A stretch of DNA of 5,515 nucleotides from a bacterium (lineage in GTDB: Bacteria > Ratteibacteria > UBA8468): the NCBI GenBank assembly GCA_030672255.1, contig DAOVGU010000142.1, positions 1 through 5,515 on the forward strand. The letters run 5' to 3'. The translations under genes were made by a program, and so were the position numbers. This document shows positions 1 to 5,379 of this stretch, in pieces (position 1 is the stretch's first letter; each line of letters begins with the position of its first letter). Under the pieces are notes generated by a model. The model saw only the letters and a list, made by a program, of their open reading frames with translations. It was not told where the DNA came from and searched no databases.

Positions 1-1301
1 AGTATAGAGGAGAGTATCTACGGAAATTACTAAGAAAGAATAAGCATGTAAAGGTAAAGGCTCATATAGAAAGTAGATTACATAATGGTAATATCAATGT
101 AGTAAGCGGGATAATTCCCGGGAAAGAATTACCTGATGAGGAGATACTTGTCCTTAGCCATCTCTATGAACCAGGGGCAGATGATAACGCTTCCGGCTGT
201 GGGCTTATTTTAGAAATAGCTCGGTGTCTCAATAAATTAATTGATGCTGGAAAATTATCTGCTCCCCGCAGAAGTATCCGGTTTATGTTCACCTGGGAAT
301 ATTATGGAACTCTGGCCTGGGTAGAAAAACACAAAGAAAAATTATCAAAAATAATCTGTGGTTTAAATCCGGATATGATTGGAGGTGACCAGGATAGGTG
401 CAGAGCCTATCTTCATATAGTAAATACTCCTGATGCTGCAGCCTCATTTGTAAACGATTTAATAAAACTATTCTTTGAAGAGAAGAGTTCTTCTCTCTTC
501 AGGTGGAAGACCCAACCCTATGGGATAGGTGATAATCTTATATCTGATCCAATGATTAATATACCAACGCCTCTACTGATGGAATGTCCTGGAAGGTTCT
601 ACCACAGTTCAGAGGATACTCCCGATAAACTTAGTAGCCAGGTTATGAATGAAATAGGCAAAATCTGTACGACTTACCTATACTTTCTTGCTCAGGCTGG
701 TGAAAGAGAAGCACTTTGGTTGGCTCATCTTGTCCATACCAATGCTAAAAAGGAGATAGTTGAGTTAGCCCGAAAGAGTTTTTCTTTGGAAGATAAAAAC
801 ATCTTAAAGATTGAACAAAGGATGGATTACCTTAAAGAGAGAAAGATAGCCACATTATATTCCGTTAAGCGGCTGGTATCAAAGAAGAGGTCCGAGATAT
901 TATCCAGCCAGTTAGCGAAGTTAGCTGACTCTATTGAAAATGAGGTAAGAGAGGCTACTCTGAGAATAAAACAGATTTTCCCATCTTTTCAAGCCATTAA
1001 AAAGAAACCTTCTGAATTTGAACTGAGAGCAAGGAAGATAGTTCCTGTCCGAACAACTTTAGGTGTGCCTATAAGTTTAAGATTATTAGAGAATCTGTCC
1101 CTTGACCAAAGGATAAAGTTTAAAAATATGCTGGAGAGAAAGCCAATACCGTTTACTTCAATCTTCCACTGGATAGATGGGAAGAGAAACCTCTGGGAGA
1201 TATCACAATTGGTAGAAGAAGAGCATAATGTAGAGATTAATCCAGAGCACTTAATAAATTATCTGCAATTCTTCCGAGAATACAGGTTTATAAAATATTG
1301 A
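1..1301 (+). CDS. DUF4910-like M28-family zinc peptidase with C-terminal winged-helix-like domain (5' end missing)
   Basis: The reading frame is open from the left edge (first complete codon at 3), so this is the last 432 residues of a longer protein; the first ATG, at 285, lies inside the fold and is not the start. Visible residues: a strand region, then H53 in LSHLYEPG and D61 in GADDNASG (M28 zinc ligands), E99 in TWEYYG (catalytic Glu position), D124 in NPDMIGG, and H201 in FYHSSEDT. Residues about 210-330 are charged and helical, possibly coiled coil. About 340-432 (WIDGKRNLWEIS onward) resembles the winged-helix domain that ends many DUF4910 proteins. By family it should be a metal-dependent amino/carboxypeptidase-like hydrolase; substrate unknown. 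Canonical M28 enzymes have Glu-Glu where this has Glu-Tyr (E99-Y100), but DUF4910 proteins also carry a single Glu (PETIGS-type motif). No signal peptide can be judged. The stop codon lies within a MITE target duplication. Confidence 0.85.
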   Translation, partial: YRGEYLRKLLRKNKHVKVKAHIESRLHNGNINVVSGIIPGKELPDEEILVLSHLYEPGADDNASGCGLILEIARCLNKLIDAGKLSAPRRSIRFMFTWEYYGTLAWVEKHKEKLSKIICGLNPDMIGGDQDRCRAYLHIVNTPDAAASFVNDLIKLFFEEKSSSLFRWKTQPYGIGDNLISDPMINIPTPLLMECPGRFYHSSEDTPDKLSSQVMNEIGKICTTYLYFLAQAGEREALWLAHLVHTNAKKEIVELARKSFSLEDKNILKIEQRMDYLKERKIATLYSVKRLVSKKRSEILSSQLAKLADSIENEVREATLRIKQIFPSFQAIKKKPSEFELRARKIVPVRTTLGVPISLRLLENLSLDQRIKFKNMLERKPIPFTSIFHWIDGKRNLWEISQLVEEEHNVEINPEHLINYLQFFREYRFIKY

Positions 1302-1303
1302 TA

Positions 1304-1428
1304 GTAAATACTCAGTGAACACCGTACCAAAAGGTAGTCGCAACCTTTAGGTTGCGCAGGCGCAGGATGAATCCTGCGGCTACCAGCCTACGTCTACTTG
1401 AAAATAACGGCTTTTACTGAATATTTAC
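1304..1428. mobile_element. MITE 1, 125 bp, IS66-like ends, no coding capacity
   Basis: The left end GTAAATACTCAGTGAA (1304-1319) and the reverse complement of the right end, GTAAATATTCAGTAAA (1413-1428), match at 14 of 16 positions. The element is bounded by the perfect 8-bp duplication TATTGATA. It encodes no plausible protein, so it is non-autonomous. GTAA termini plus 8-bp duplications are established features of the IS66 family, so an IS66-type transposase is the likely mobiliser; no such gene is in the window. The centre carries a REPIN-like double hairpin (1333-1384), meaning two repeat classes are nested. What is seen: ends, duplication and hairpins. What is inferred: the IS66 link. 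Confidence 0.82.
1333..1384. repeat. REPIN-like double hairpin with GTAG feet, inside MITE 1
   Basis: Hairpin A: CGCAACCT (1339-1346), loop TT, AGGTTGCG (1349-1356). Hairpin B: CGCAGGAT (1361-1368), loop GA, ATCCTGCG (1371-1378). Both stems are perfect 8-mers separated by CAGG. The outer bases GGTAG (1333-1337) and CTACC (1380-1384) pair, closing a three-way junction. Read inward from either end, each half is GTAG, one base, then a CGCA-starting palindrome. This is the organisation described for REP sequences (GTAG foot plus hairpin) arranged as an inverted pair, as in BIMEs or REPINs mobilised by REP-associated tyrosine transposases (RAYTs). No T-tract follows, so it is not a typical intrinsic terminator. 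Confidence 0.8.
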
Positions 1429-1486
1429 TATTGATAAGACTAAAAGCGAGAGAAATATCCAAGAAAGAGAGTAAATATTCAGTAAA
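1413..1486. repeat. Perfect 16-bp inverted repeat formed by facing ends of MITE 1 and MITE 2
   Basis: The right end of MITE 1 (1413-1428) is the exact reverse complement of the left end of MITE 2 (1471-1486, GTAAATATTCAGTAAA). In a transcript this could form a 16-bp stem with a 42-nt loop that contains the remaining native sequence of the gene junction. The repeat is seen directly; any effect on expression is inference. Confidence 0.75.
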
Positions 1487-1637
1487 GTAGGTTCCATCCT
1501 GTCATTGCGAGCCCGAAAGGCGTGGCAATCCCTCACTTCTTGAGATTGCTTCGTCGCTAACACTCCTCGCAACGACTGCGTCGGATTGCTTCACTTCGTT
1601 CGCAATGACGTGGTTCGCTGAGTACTTATGAAAGAGA
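1463..1637. repeat. 8-bp target-site duplication GAAAGAGA flanking MITE 2
   Basis: GAAAGAGA is at 1463-1470, directly before the element's left GTAA end, and again at 1630-1637, directly after its right end. The right copy supplies the third base of the acetyltransferase start codon and the codons AAA GAG that follow, with the start of the next codon. This fixes the right boundary of the element at 1629. Confidence 0.88.
1471..1629. mobile_element. MITE 2, 159 bp, IS66-like ends, CATTGCGA/GCAATC-type core
   Basis: The left end is GTAAATATTCAGTAAA (1471-1486). The right end read on the minus strand is ATAAGTACTCAGCGAA (1629 down to 1614); its first base departs from the G seen at every other element end. 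Perfect 8-bp duplications (GAAAGAGA) flank it. Inside, GTCATTGCGA (1501-1510) and TCGCAATGAC (1600-1609) form subterminal inverted repeats, and further TTGCGA and GCAATC modules lie between them. This core resembles dispersed intergenic repeats seen in many bacterial genomes and looks more GC-rich than the genes. No protein is encoded. The right end forms the 5' end of the next gene. Confidence 0.82.
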
Positions 1638-2470
1638 TAAAGCAAGATTTACAGAAATTAGGGATAAAATTAGGTGATATTATCTTGATTCATAGTTCGT
1701 TAAAGAGTATGGGCTATGTCATTGGAGGAGCAGATGCAGTGATTGATGCATTCCTGGAGACTCTCGGGAATGGAGGTAGCATAGTAATGCCCACCTTTAC
1801 AATGGGTAAGGAGCCATTTACCCCTAAAAGGACAGCCTCCAGAGTAGGGAAGATAACTGAAGTTTTCAGACAGAGGAAAGGAGTCCTCCGCAGTTGTCAT
1901 CCTACACATTCTATCGCTGCCTACGGTCCTAAGGCAGAATATTTAACGAAAGACCATAATGAAACAATGGGTCCTTTCGTTAAGGATGGTCCTTTAGGCA
2001 AATTAGTGGAGTTGGATAGTTATATCCTATTTTTAGGTTGCGGGATGGGTCCTAATACTATGTTACATGGGGTAGAAGATTGGATTGGTCTTCCTTATCT
2101 AAAAGGGTATGAAGCACCGGTAGAAGATGACAAAGGAGAAATTAAAAAAGTTTTAGTCCCTAAGAGAGCTCCGGGGCACCGTGATTTTTATTCAAGTGGC
2201 TCTGGAAAAATAGAGAGGAGATTGGGGCGGTCCAATATAATAAAAGAAGGAAATATTGGTGAAGCTAAAGTTCAATTAGTTAAAGCAAGGGAACTTGTTA
2301 AGGCAGTAATAACCTTCATGCAGGAGAATCCTACCATCTTATTATGTGATAATGATGATTGTCAGTTCTGCTTCAAGGCAAAGGAATTAGTGAAAAATTG
2401 GCTAAACTCCGGAAATAGAGTAAAGGACTTTAAGGGGATTTTTCCTCTTATAGAAAAAAATAGTATATGA
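1628..2470 (+). CDS. AAC(3)-family (Antibiotic_NAT fold) N-acetyltransferase
   Basis: A 280-residue protein, normal length for the family. Landmarks in order: LGIKLGDIILIHSSL (residues 11-25), PTFT (55-58), the block from R72 through RSCHPTHS (88-95) and AAYGPKA, LGCG (136-139), and NTMLHGVE with H147 and E150, the His/Glu pair expected at the active site. These enzymes transfer acetyl from acetyl-CoA to an amine, probably in the cytoplasm. Many chromosomal members have unknown natural amine or amino-sugar substrates, so resistance should not be assumed. The C-terminus has C240, C245 and C248 in LLCDNDDCQFC, a possible metal site. ATG 1628 is effectively the only start: an in-frame TGA lies at 1619-1621 and no ATG follows before the core fold. 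Only a weak GAG (1620-1622) serves as ribosome site. The A and T of the start codon are the last bases of MITE 2. The end overlaps the next gene by ATGA. Confidence 0.9.
   Translation: MKEIKQDLQKLGIKLGDIILIHSSLKSMGYVIGGADAVIDAFLETLGNGGSIVMPTFTMGKEPFTPKRTASRVGKITEVFRQRKGVLRSCHPTHSIAAYGPKAEYLTKDHNETMGPFVKDGPLGKLVELDSYILFLGCGMGPNTMLHGVEDWIGLPYLKGYEAPVEDDKGEIKKVLVPKRAPGHRDFYSSGSGKIERRLGRSNIIKEGNIGEAKVQLVKARELVKAVITFMQENPTILLCDNDDCQFCFKAKELVKNWLNSGNRVKDFKGIFPLIEKNSI
2467..2470 (+). promoter_or_regulatory. ATGA stop-start overlap (translational coupling)
   Basis: The ATG of the membrane protein (2467-2469) overlaps the TGA stop of the acetyltransferase (2468-2470). No good Shine-Dalgarno sequence lies in the A-rich stretch just upstream, so translation of the membrane protein probably depends on ribosomes terminating on the previous gene. 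Confidence 0.7.
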
Positions 2471-4401
2471 AAGAGAGAGAAACTGTTAATTTAAGGGCAT
2501 TCTTCATTGGAGCTTTATTATCACTTTTTATCAGTATTGCTATCCCTTATGGGGATATGGTAATCCGTGGTTCGGCGATGGCGGCAGACTTTTCTACGGC
2601 CGCAGCCATCTTCCTTTTCTTTATTTTGGTAGGTGGAATAAACACCCTCCTGAAGCTAATTAAAAGGAGTCTTGCTCTAAATAGTTCAGAATTATTACTT
2701 GTTTATATTATGATGATTGTTGCCTGCGCTCTGCCTTCTATGGGATTGACTGAGTATTGGTTATCAACCATCACTGCTCCTTACTACTATGCCAGCCCGG
2801 AGAATAGATGGGTAGAGATACTTCAACCCCACCTGCGTTCCTGGCTCTCTCCCCAGAGTCCAGAAGGAATCAGATGCTTTTATGAAGGATTGCCTAGGGG
2901 AGAAGGTATCCCCTTTGCGATATGGATTAAACCTTTACTTCTCTGGAGTATCTTCTTATTCAGTCTATATTTTGTGATGATCTGTATGATGGTAATCTTA
3001 AGAAAGCAATGGATGGAGAAGGAGAGATTGATCTATCCTTTAACCTATCTACCTCTGGAGATGGTAAAAAAGGAGGAAGATAATTCCTCAATCATTCCTC
3101 CTTTCTTTAAAAATAAGCTAATGTGGTTGGGCTTCTCCATTCCCTTCATTATTGGCTGCATCAATGGGTTACATTCCTATTTTCACTTTATTCCCTCAAT
3201 CTCCTTAGGTCAGACTATTCCTATCTTTCGCAACACTACCAATCTCAAGTTCAATCTCAGTTTTCCGATGTTGGGATTTGCCTATCTGATAAATTTGAAT
3301 GTAGCCTTCTCTCTCTGGTTCTTTAATCTTCTTGCCAAAGTAATAACCGGTTTCCGGAATATAACCGGATTTGCAATGACCGAACATCTATTGACTTCCA
3401 GTGCAAGAAATTCGCCGATCAATGCCCATATCGGGATGGGAGCAATGTTAACCCTGGTTTTATTCGGACTATGGGTAAGTCGAGAGCACTTAAAGGGAGT
3501 GTTTAAGAAAGCGGTGAAAAAAGAACCAGGAATAGATGATTCTAATGAAATACTTTCCTATCGAGTAGCTTTCTGGGGAATGCTCATCGGTCTGCTTGTT
3601 ATGGGTATCTGGCTTAATCAGGCCGGTTTATCCTTCTGGACAGCATTGATTCTACTATTTGGAGTATTTATCCTTTTCATAGGGGTAACCAGAATAGTAG
3701 TGGAATCAGGATTAGCTGCAGTCCGGTCAACGATGTGCGGGAGTTCATTCCTGGTTTCTGGAGTGGGTTCCAGAGCAGTTGGTCCTGTAGGTTTAAGCAG
3801 TCTGTTATTCACCTATGTCTGGGCGGTGGATATCAGAACCTTTGTTATGGCCTCTGCTGCCCATGGGTTGAAGATAGGAGAAAAGATAAAAAGAAAAAGA
3901 GTATTATTCTGGGCGATGATGACCGCTATCGCAATAAGTATGATTGGTTCGGTCTGGATGGTATTAAAATTGGCTTATACCTATGGGGGGTTGAATGCTG
4001 ATACCTGGTATTTTCAAGCCGGTCCTATCCAGGGCATAGAATTTGTCACCCATTTTCTGCGACATCCAGCGGGAGCAAATATCCAGGGATGGGTTTACAC
4101 AGGATTAGGAGCCGGATTTATGCTTTTCTTGATGTTTATGCATACCCACTTTTTATGGTGGCCATTACACCCGATAGGTTTTCCCATAAGCTCGGTCTGG
4201 ATTATGGATGTTATTTGGTTTACTATCTTTCTTTCCTGGTTGGTAAAAAGTCTTATTTTAAGGTATGGTGGACCTAAACTATATCGGAATGCTCGCCCTT
4301 TCTTCTTGGGTTTAATCTTGGGGCAATTCACCGTTTCGGGCCTCTGGTTAATTATAGATTTCTTCACGAAAAAGACGGGAAATTTTCTCTTCTGGATGTA
4401 A
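2467..4401 (+). CDS. DUF6785/DUF6784-type polytopic inner-membrane protein
   Basis: A 644-residue, strongly hydrophobic protein with about 12-14 predicted membrane helices, by eye near residues 11-28, 44-62, 74-90, 155-177, 217-236, 268-288, 322-336, 366-384, 388-408, 440-460, 480-500, 545-563, 576-597 and 612-632. Recognisable family signatures are RLIYPLTYLPLEM (187-199), RIVVESGLAAVRSTM (409-423), WWPLHPIGFPISSVW (564-578), and LRYGG followed by PFFLGLILGQ near the end. These match my recollection of paired DUF6785 (N-terminal) and DUF6784 (C-terminal) proteins, known mainly from Planctomycetes-like and candidate-phylum genomes. The function is uncharacterised; the architecture suggests a transporter or permease, which is inference only. 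The ATG overlaps the previous stop, and the next gene begins 1 nt after this stop. A charged soluble segment (338-362, HLKGVFKKAVKKEPGIDD) separates two helix bundles. Confidence 0.8.
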   Translation: MKERETVNLRAFFIGALLSLFISIAIPYGDMVIRGSAMAADFSTAAAIFLFFILVGGINTLLKLIKRSLALNSSELLLVYIMMIVACALPSMGLTEYWLSTITAPYYYASPENRWVEILQPHLRSWLSPQSPEGIRCFYEGLPRGEGIPFAIWIKPLLLWSIFLFSLYFVMICMMVILRKQWMEKERLIYPLTYLPLEMVKKEEDNSSIIPPFFKNKLMWLGFSIPFIIGCINGLHSYFHFIPSISLGQTIPIFRNTTNLKFNLSFPMLGFAYLINLNVAFSLWFFNLLAKVITGFRNITGFAMTEHLLTSSARNSPINAHIGMGAMLTLVLFGLWVSREHLKGVFKKAVKKEPGIDDSNEILSYRVAFWGMLIGLLVMGIWLNQAGLSFWTALILLFGVFILFIGVTRIVVESGLAAVRSTMCGSSFLVSGVGSRAVGPVGLSSLLFTYVWAVDIRTFVMASAAHGLKIGEKIKRKRVLFWAMMTAIAISMIGSVWMVLKLAYTYGGLNADTWYFQAGPIQGIEFVTHFLRHPAGANIQGWVYTGLGAGFMLFLMFMHTHFLWWPLHPIGFPISSVWIMDVIWFTIFLSWLVKSLILRYGGPKLYRNARPFFLGLILGQFTVSGLWLIIDFFTKKTGNFLFWM

Positions 4402-4405
4402 ATTG
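4394..4405 (+). promoter_or_regulatory. Ribosome-binding site (GGA) and TTG start of the Cys-cluster gene
   Basis: GGA at 4394-4396 sits 6 nt before the TTG at 4403, and the previous stop TAA ends at 4401. TTG is chosen because the conserved Cys cluster begins 15 codons later and no in-frame ATG precedes it; the first in-frame ATG is far inside the domain (residue 88). The tight spacing suggests reinitiation after the membrane protein. Confidence 0.6.
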
Positions 4406-5347
4406 AAGTATCTTAATACCATTTTGCCCGATTTGAGATTTGAATGTAGAGAAAATTGCGCTCTTTGCTGCCGCTATAAGGTAACGCTTTTAAATTCGGA
4501 TATAGAAAAAATTGAGCGATTGGGCCACCGCAGGGAGGAATTTTGTAAAGGCAATACCCTCTTAAAAAGGGATGGAGTCTGTGTATTTCTATCTAAGAAC
4601 AAGAGGTGCCAGATTTATCCGGCTCGTCCCTTTTATTGCCGCACCTTTCCCGTTATCCGGGAGATGTATCCGGAATTGGAGTTTACCGTTGACCTCTCCT
4701 GTCCGGGAATTCCGCCACCTGCTAATCACACTGTCTCTAGTAGGAATATGCGGAAAGGTTATCTTCCTATGAATTGCTCACAGCAACTTGGCAAAGGAGA
4801 ACAAATAACCGAATCAGAATTAAATGAGCTCCTGAAGGAAGAAGATAAATTGGTTAACATAAGGAAAAAATATTTATCGGCCAAGAAAACAATAGAGACA
4901 ATAGAAAAGATTTTACAGGTAAGAAACCAGGCCACTTCCCGAGAAGAGATGAAAGAAAAAGGAAAGAAATATTTTAAAAATCTTCTTTTACAACTTCCCC
5001 TTACTGAAAAGAGTAAAAAATTACTTGAAAATTATCTTGTTCTCTGGACTCGGCGGCAGTGGGCCTTTCGTCTTGCTGATAGTATGGCATTAAACGCTGT
5101 TCCTCCGGTCGAAAGGGACAAATTTTATCTGGACTTTCTGAAAGAGATAGGGAAGAAGTTTTTAGTCCTAAAAGAAAAATATAAAATTATCAATAGAAGT
5201 CTTATCTGGAAAACGATTCAGGAAAATGATGCAAAATTTCGCACCCGCTGTACCAGTTCAGTTATAAACTTGGATACGAACTGTAGTGCGACCCTTTTAG
5301 GGTCGCTTATTAGCGAGGCTGAAGCCTCGCACTACATGAAAACTTGA
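4403..5347 (+). CDS. YkgJ-family cysteine-cluster protein with repeat-derived C-terminal tail
   Basis: A 314-residue protein starting at TTG. The N-terminal domain carries the pattern expected of YkgJ-type zinc/iron-chelating proteins: FEC (C15), C19, C22-C23, then C60 in GVCVFL, C69 in RCQIYPARP, C79 in YCRTFP, and C100. The likely role is metal or Fe-S cluster binding; members are mostly uncharacterised. Residues about 130-280 are helical and highly charged, including KKTIETIEKILQ (161-172) and a helix around VLWTRRQWAFRLADSMALN (213-231), with no recognised domain. The last 24 residues (from D291) are encoded by a GTAG-footed palindromic repeat plus its borders, so the native C-terminus was probably altered. 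It is coupled to the preceding gene (1-nt gap). No signal peptide or membrane helix is evident, so it is probably cytoplasmic, possibly a partner of the membrane protein. Confidence 0.78.
   Translation: MKYLNTILPDLRFECRENCALCCRYKVTLLNSDIEKIERLGHRREEFCKGNTLLKRDGVCVFLSKNKRCQIYPARPFYCRTFPVIREMYPELEFTVDLSCPGIPPPANHTVSSRNMRKGYLPMNCSQQLGKGEQITESELNELLKEEDKLVNIRKKYLSAKKTIETIEKILQVRNQATSREEMKEKGKKYFKNLLLQLPLTEKSKKLLENYLVLWTRRQWAFRLADSMALNAVPPVERDKFYLDFLKEIGKKFLVLKEKYKIINRSLIWKTIQENDAKFRTRCTSSVINLDTNCSATLLGSLISEAEASHYMKT
5266..5346. repeat. 7-bp direct repeat AAACTTG around the second REPIN-like element
   Basis: AAACTTG is found at 5266-5272 and 5340-5346, on either side of the double hairpin. It could be a target duplication from insertion of a unit of about 67 bp. 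However, RAYT-type mobilisation is not expected to duplicate the target, and 7 bp in AT-rich DNA could be chance. Deleting one copy plus the unit would keep the reading frame open as KLQDLWKFREK up to MITE 3. Confidence 0.4.
5283..5335. repeat. REPIN-like double hairpin with GTAG feet, within the 3' end of the YkgJ-like gene
   Basis: The outer arms GTAGTGCG (5283-5290) and CGCACTAC (5328-5335) are perfect complements. Hairpin A: GCGACCCT (5288-5295), loop TTT, AGGGTCGC (5299-5306). Hairpin B: GCGAGGCT (5313-5320), loop GA, AGCCTCGC (5323-5330). A TTATTA spacer separates them. The design matches the copy in MITE 1: GTAG foot, 8-bp stem with a T-only loop, short spacer, 8-bp stem with GA loop, CTAC. 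The stem bases differ between copies while pairing is kept, which suggests the fold is conserved or repeatedly mobilised. This copy is translated as the tail of the upstream protein. Confidence 0.82.
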
Positions 5348-5379
5348 AACTCCAGGACCTGTGGAAGTTTAGAGAAAAG

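Larger units (their letters stand above)
1296..1436. repeat. 8-bp target-site duplication TATTGATA flanking MITE 1
   Basis: TATTGATA occurs at 1296-1303 and again at 1429-1436, exactly abutting the two ends of the 125-bp element between them. The left copy contains the last codon (TAT) and the stop (TGA) of the peptidase gene. An 8-bp perfect duplication at element ends that were defined independently by their inverted repeats is strong evidence of transposition. Confidence 0.88.
1302..1627. other. Intergenic region of 326 bp, almost entirely MITE insertions
   Basis: No gene is visible in this stretch. It consists of MITE 1 (1304-1428) and MITE 2 (1471-1629) with their target duplications, leaving only about 26 nt (1437-1462) of apparently original sequence between them. 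No convincing -35/-10 promoter, T-tract terminator, tRNA or CRISPR repeat was found. If the two elements and one copy of each duplication are removed, the peptidase and acetyltransferase genes become immediately adjacent. Confidence 0.8.

Noticed and set aside
417..429. ATAGTAAATACTC inside the peptidase gene, matching the left border of MITE 1
   Set aside because: It encodes an in-frame conserved-looking segment (IVNTP), has no partner end or duplication, and the match stops before CAG; treated as chance in AT-rich DNA.
477..500. Imperfect GA/CT-rich palindrome within the peptidase gene
   Set aside because: Only 7-bp arms match well and the stretch is ordinary coding sequence (EEKSSSLF); no repeat elsewhere in the window.
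285..1301. ATG 285 as the true start of the peptidase
   Set aside because: The frame is open upstream to the window edge and codes for essential family motifs (LSHLYEPGADDNASG) before this Met.
1339..1378. Rho-independent terminator after the peptidase gene
   Set aside because: The stems are perfect, but no T-tract follows either hairpin, and the REPIN and MITE structure explains them fully.
1500..1610. CRISPR-like array in the TTGCGA/GCAATC repeats
   Set aside because: The units are irregular, inverted as well as direct, and lack uniform spacers; they are the internal core of a MITE.
1628..2470. Aminoglycoside-resistance gene
   Set aside because: The AAC(3) fold is clear, but the family includes many chromosomal members with other or unknown substrates. 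Nothing in the context (no resistance cassette, integron or plasmid gene) supports resistance.
3618..4367. Minus-strand open frames across the membrane protein gene
   Set aside because: They are short, lack recognisable domains and lie opposite a clear membrane-protein frame; shadows of the real gene.
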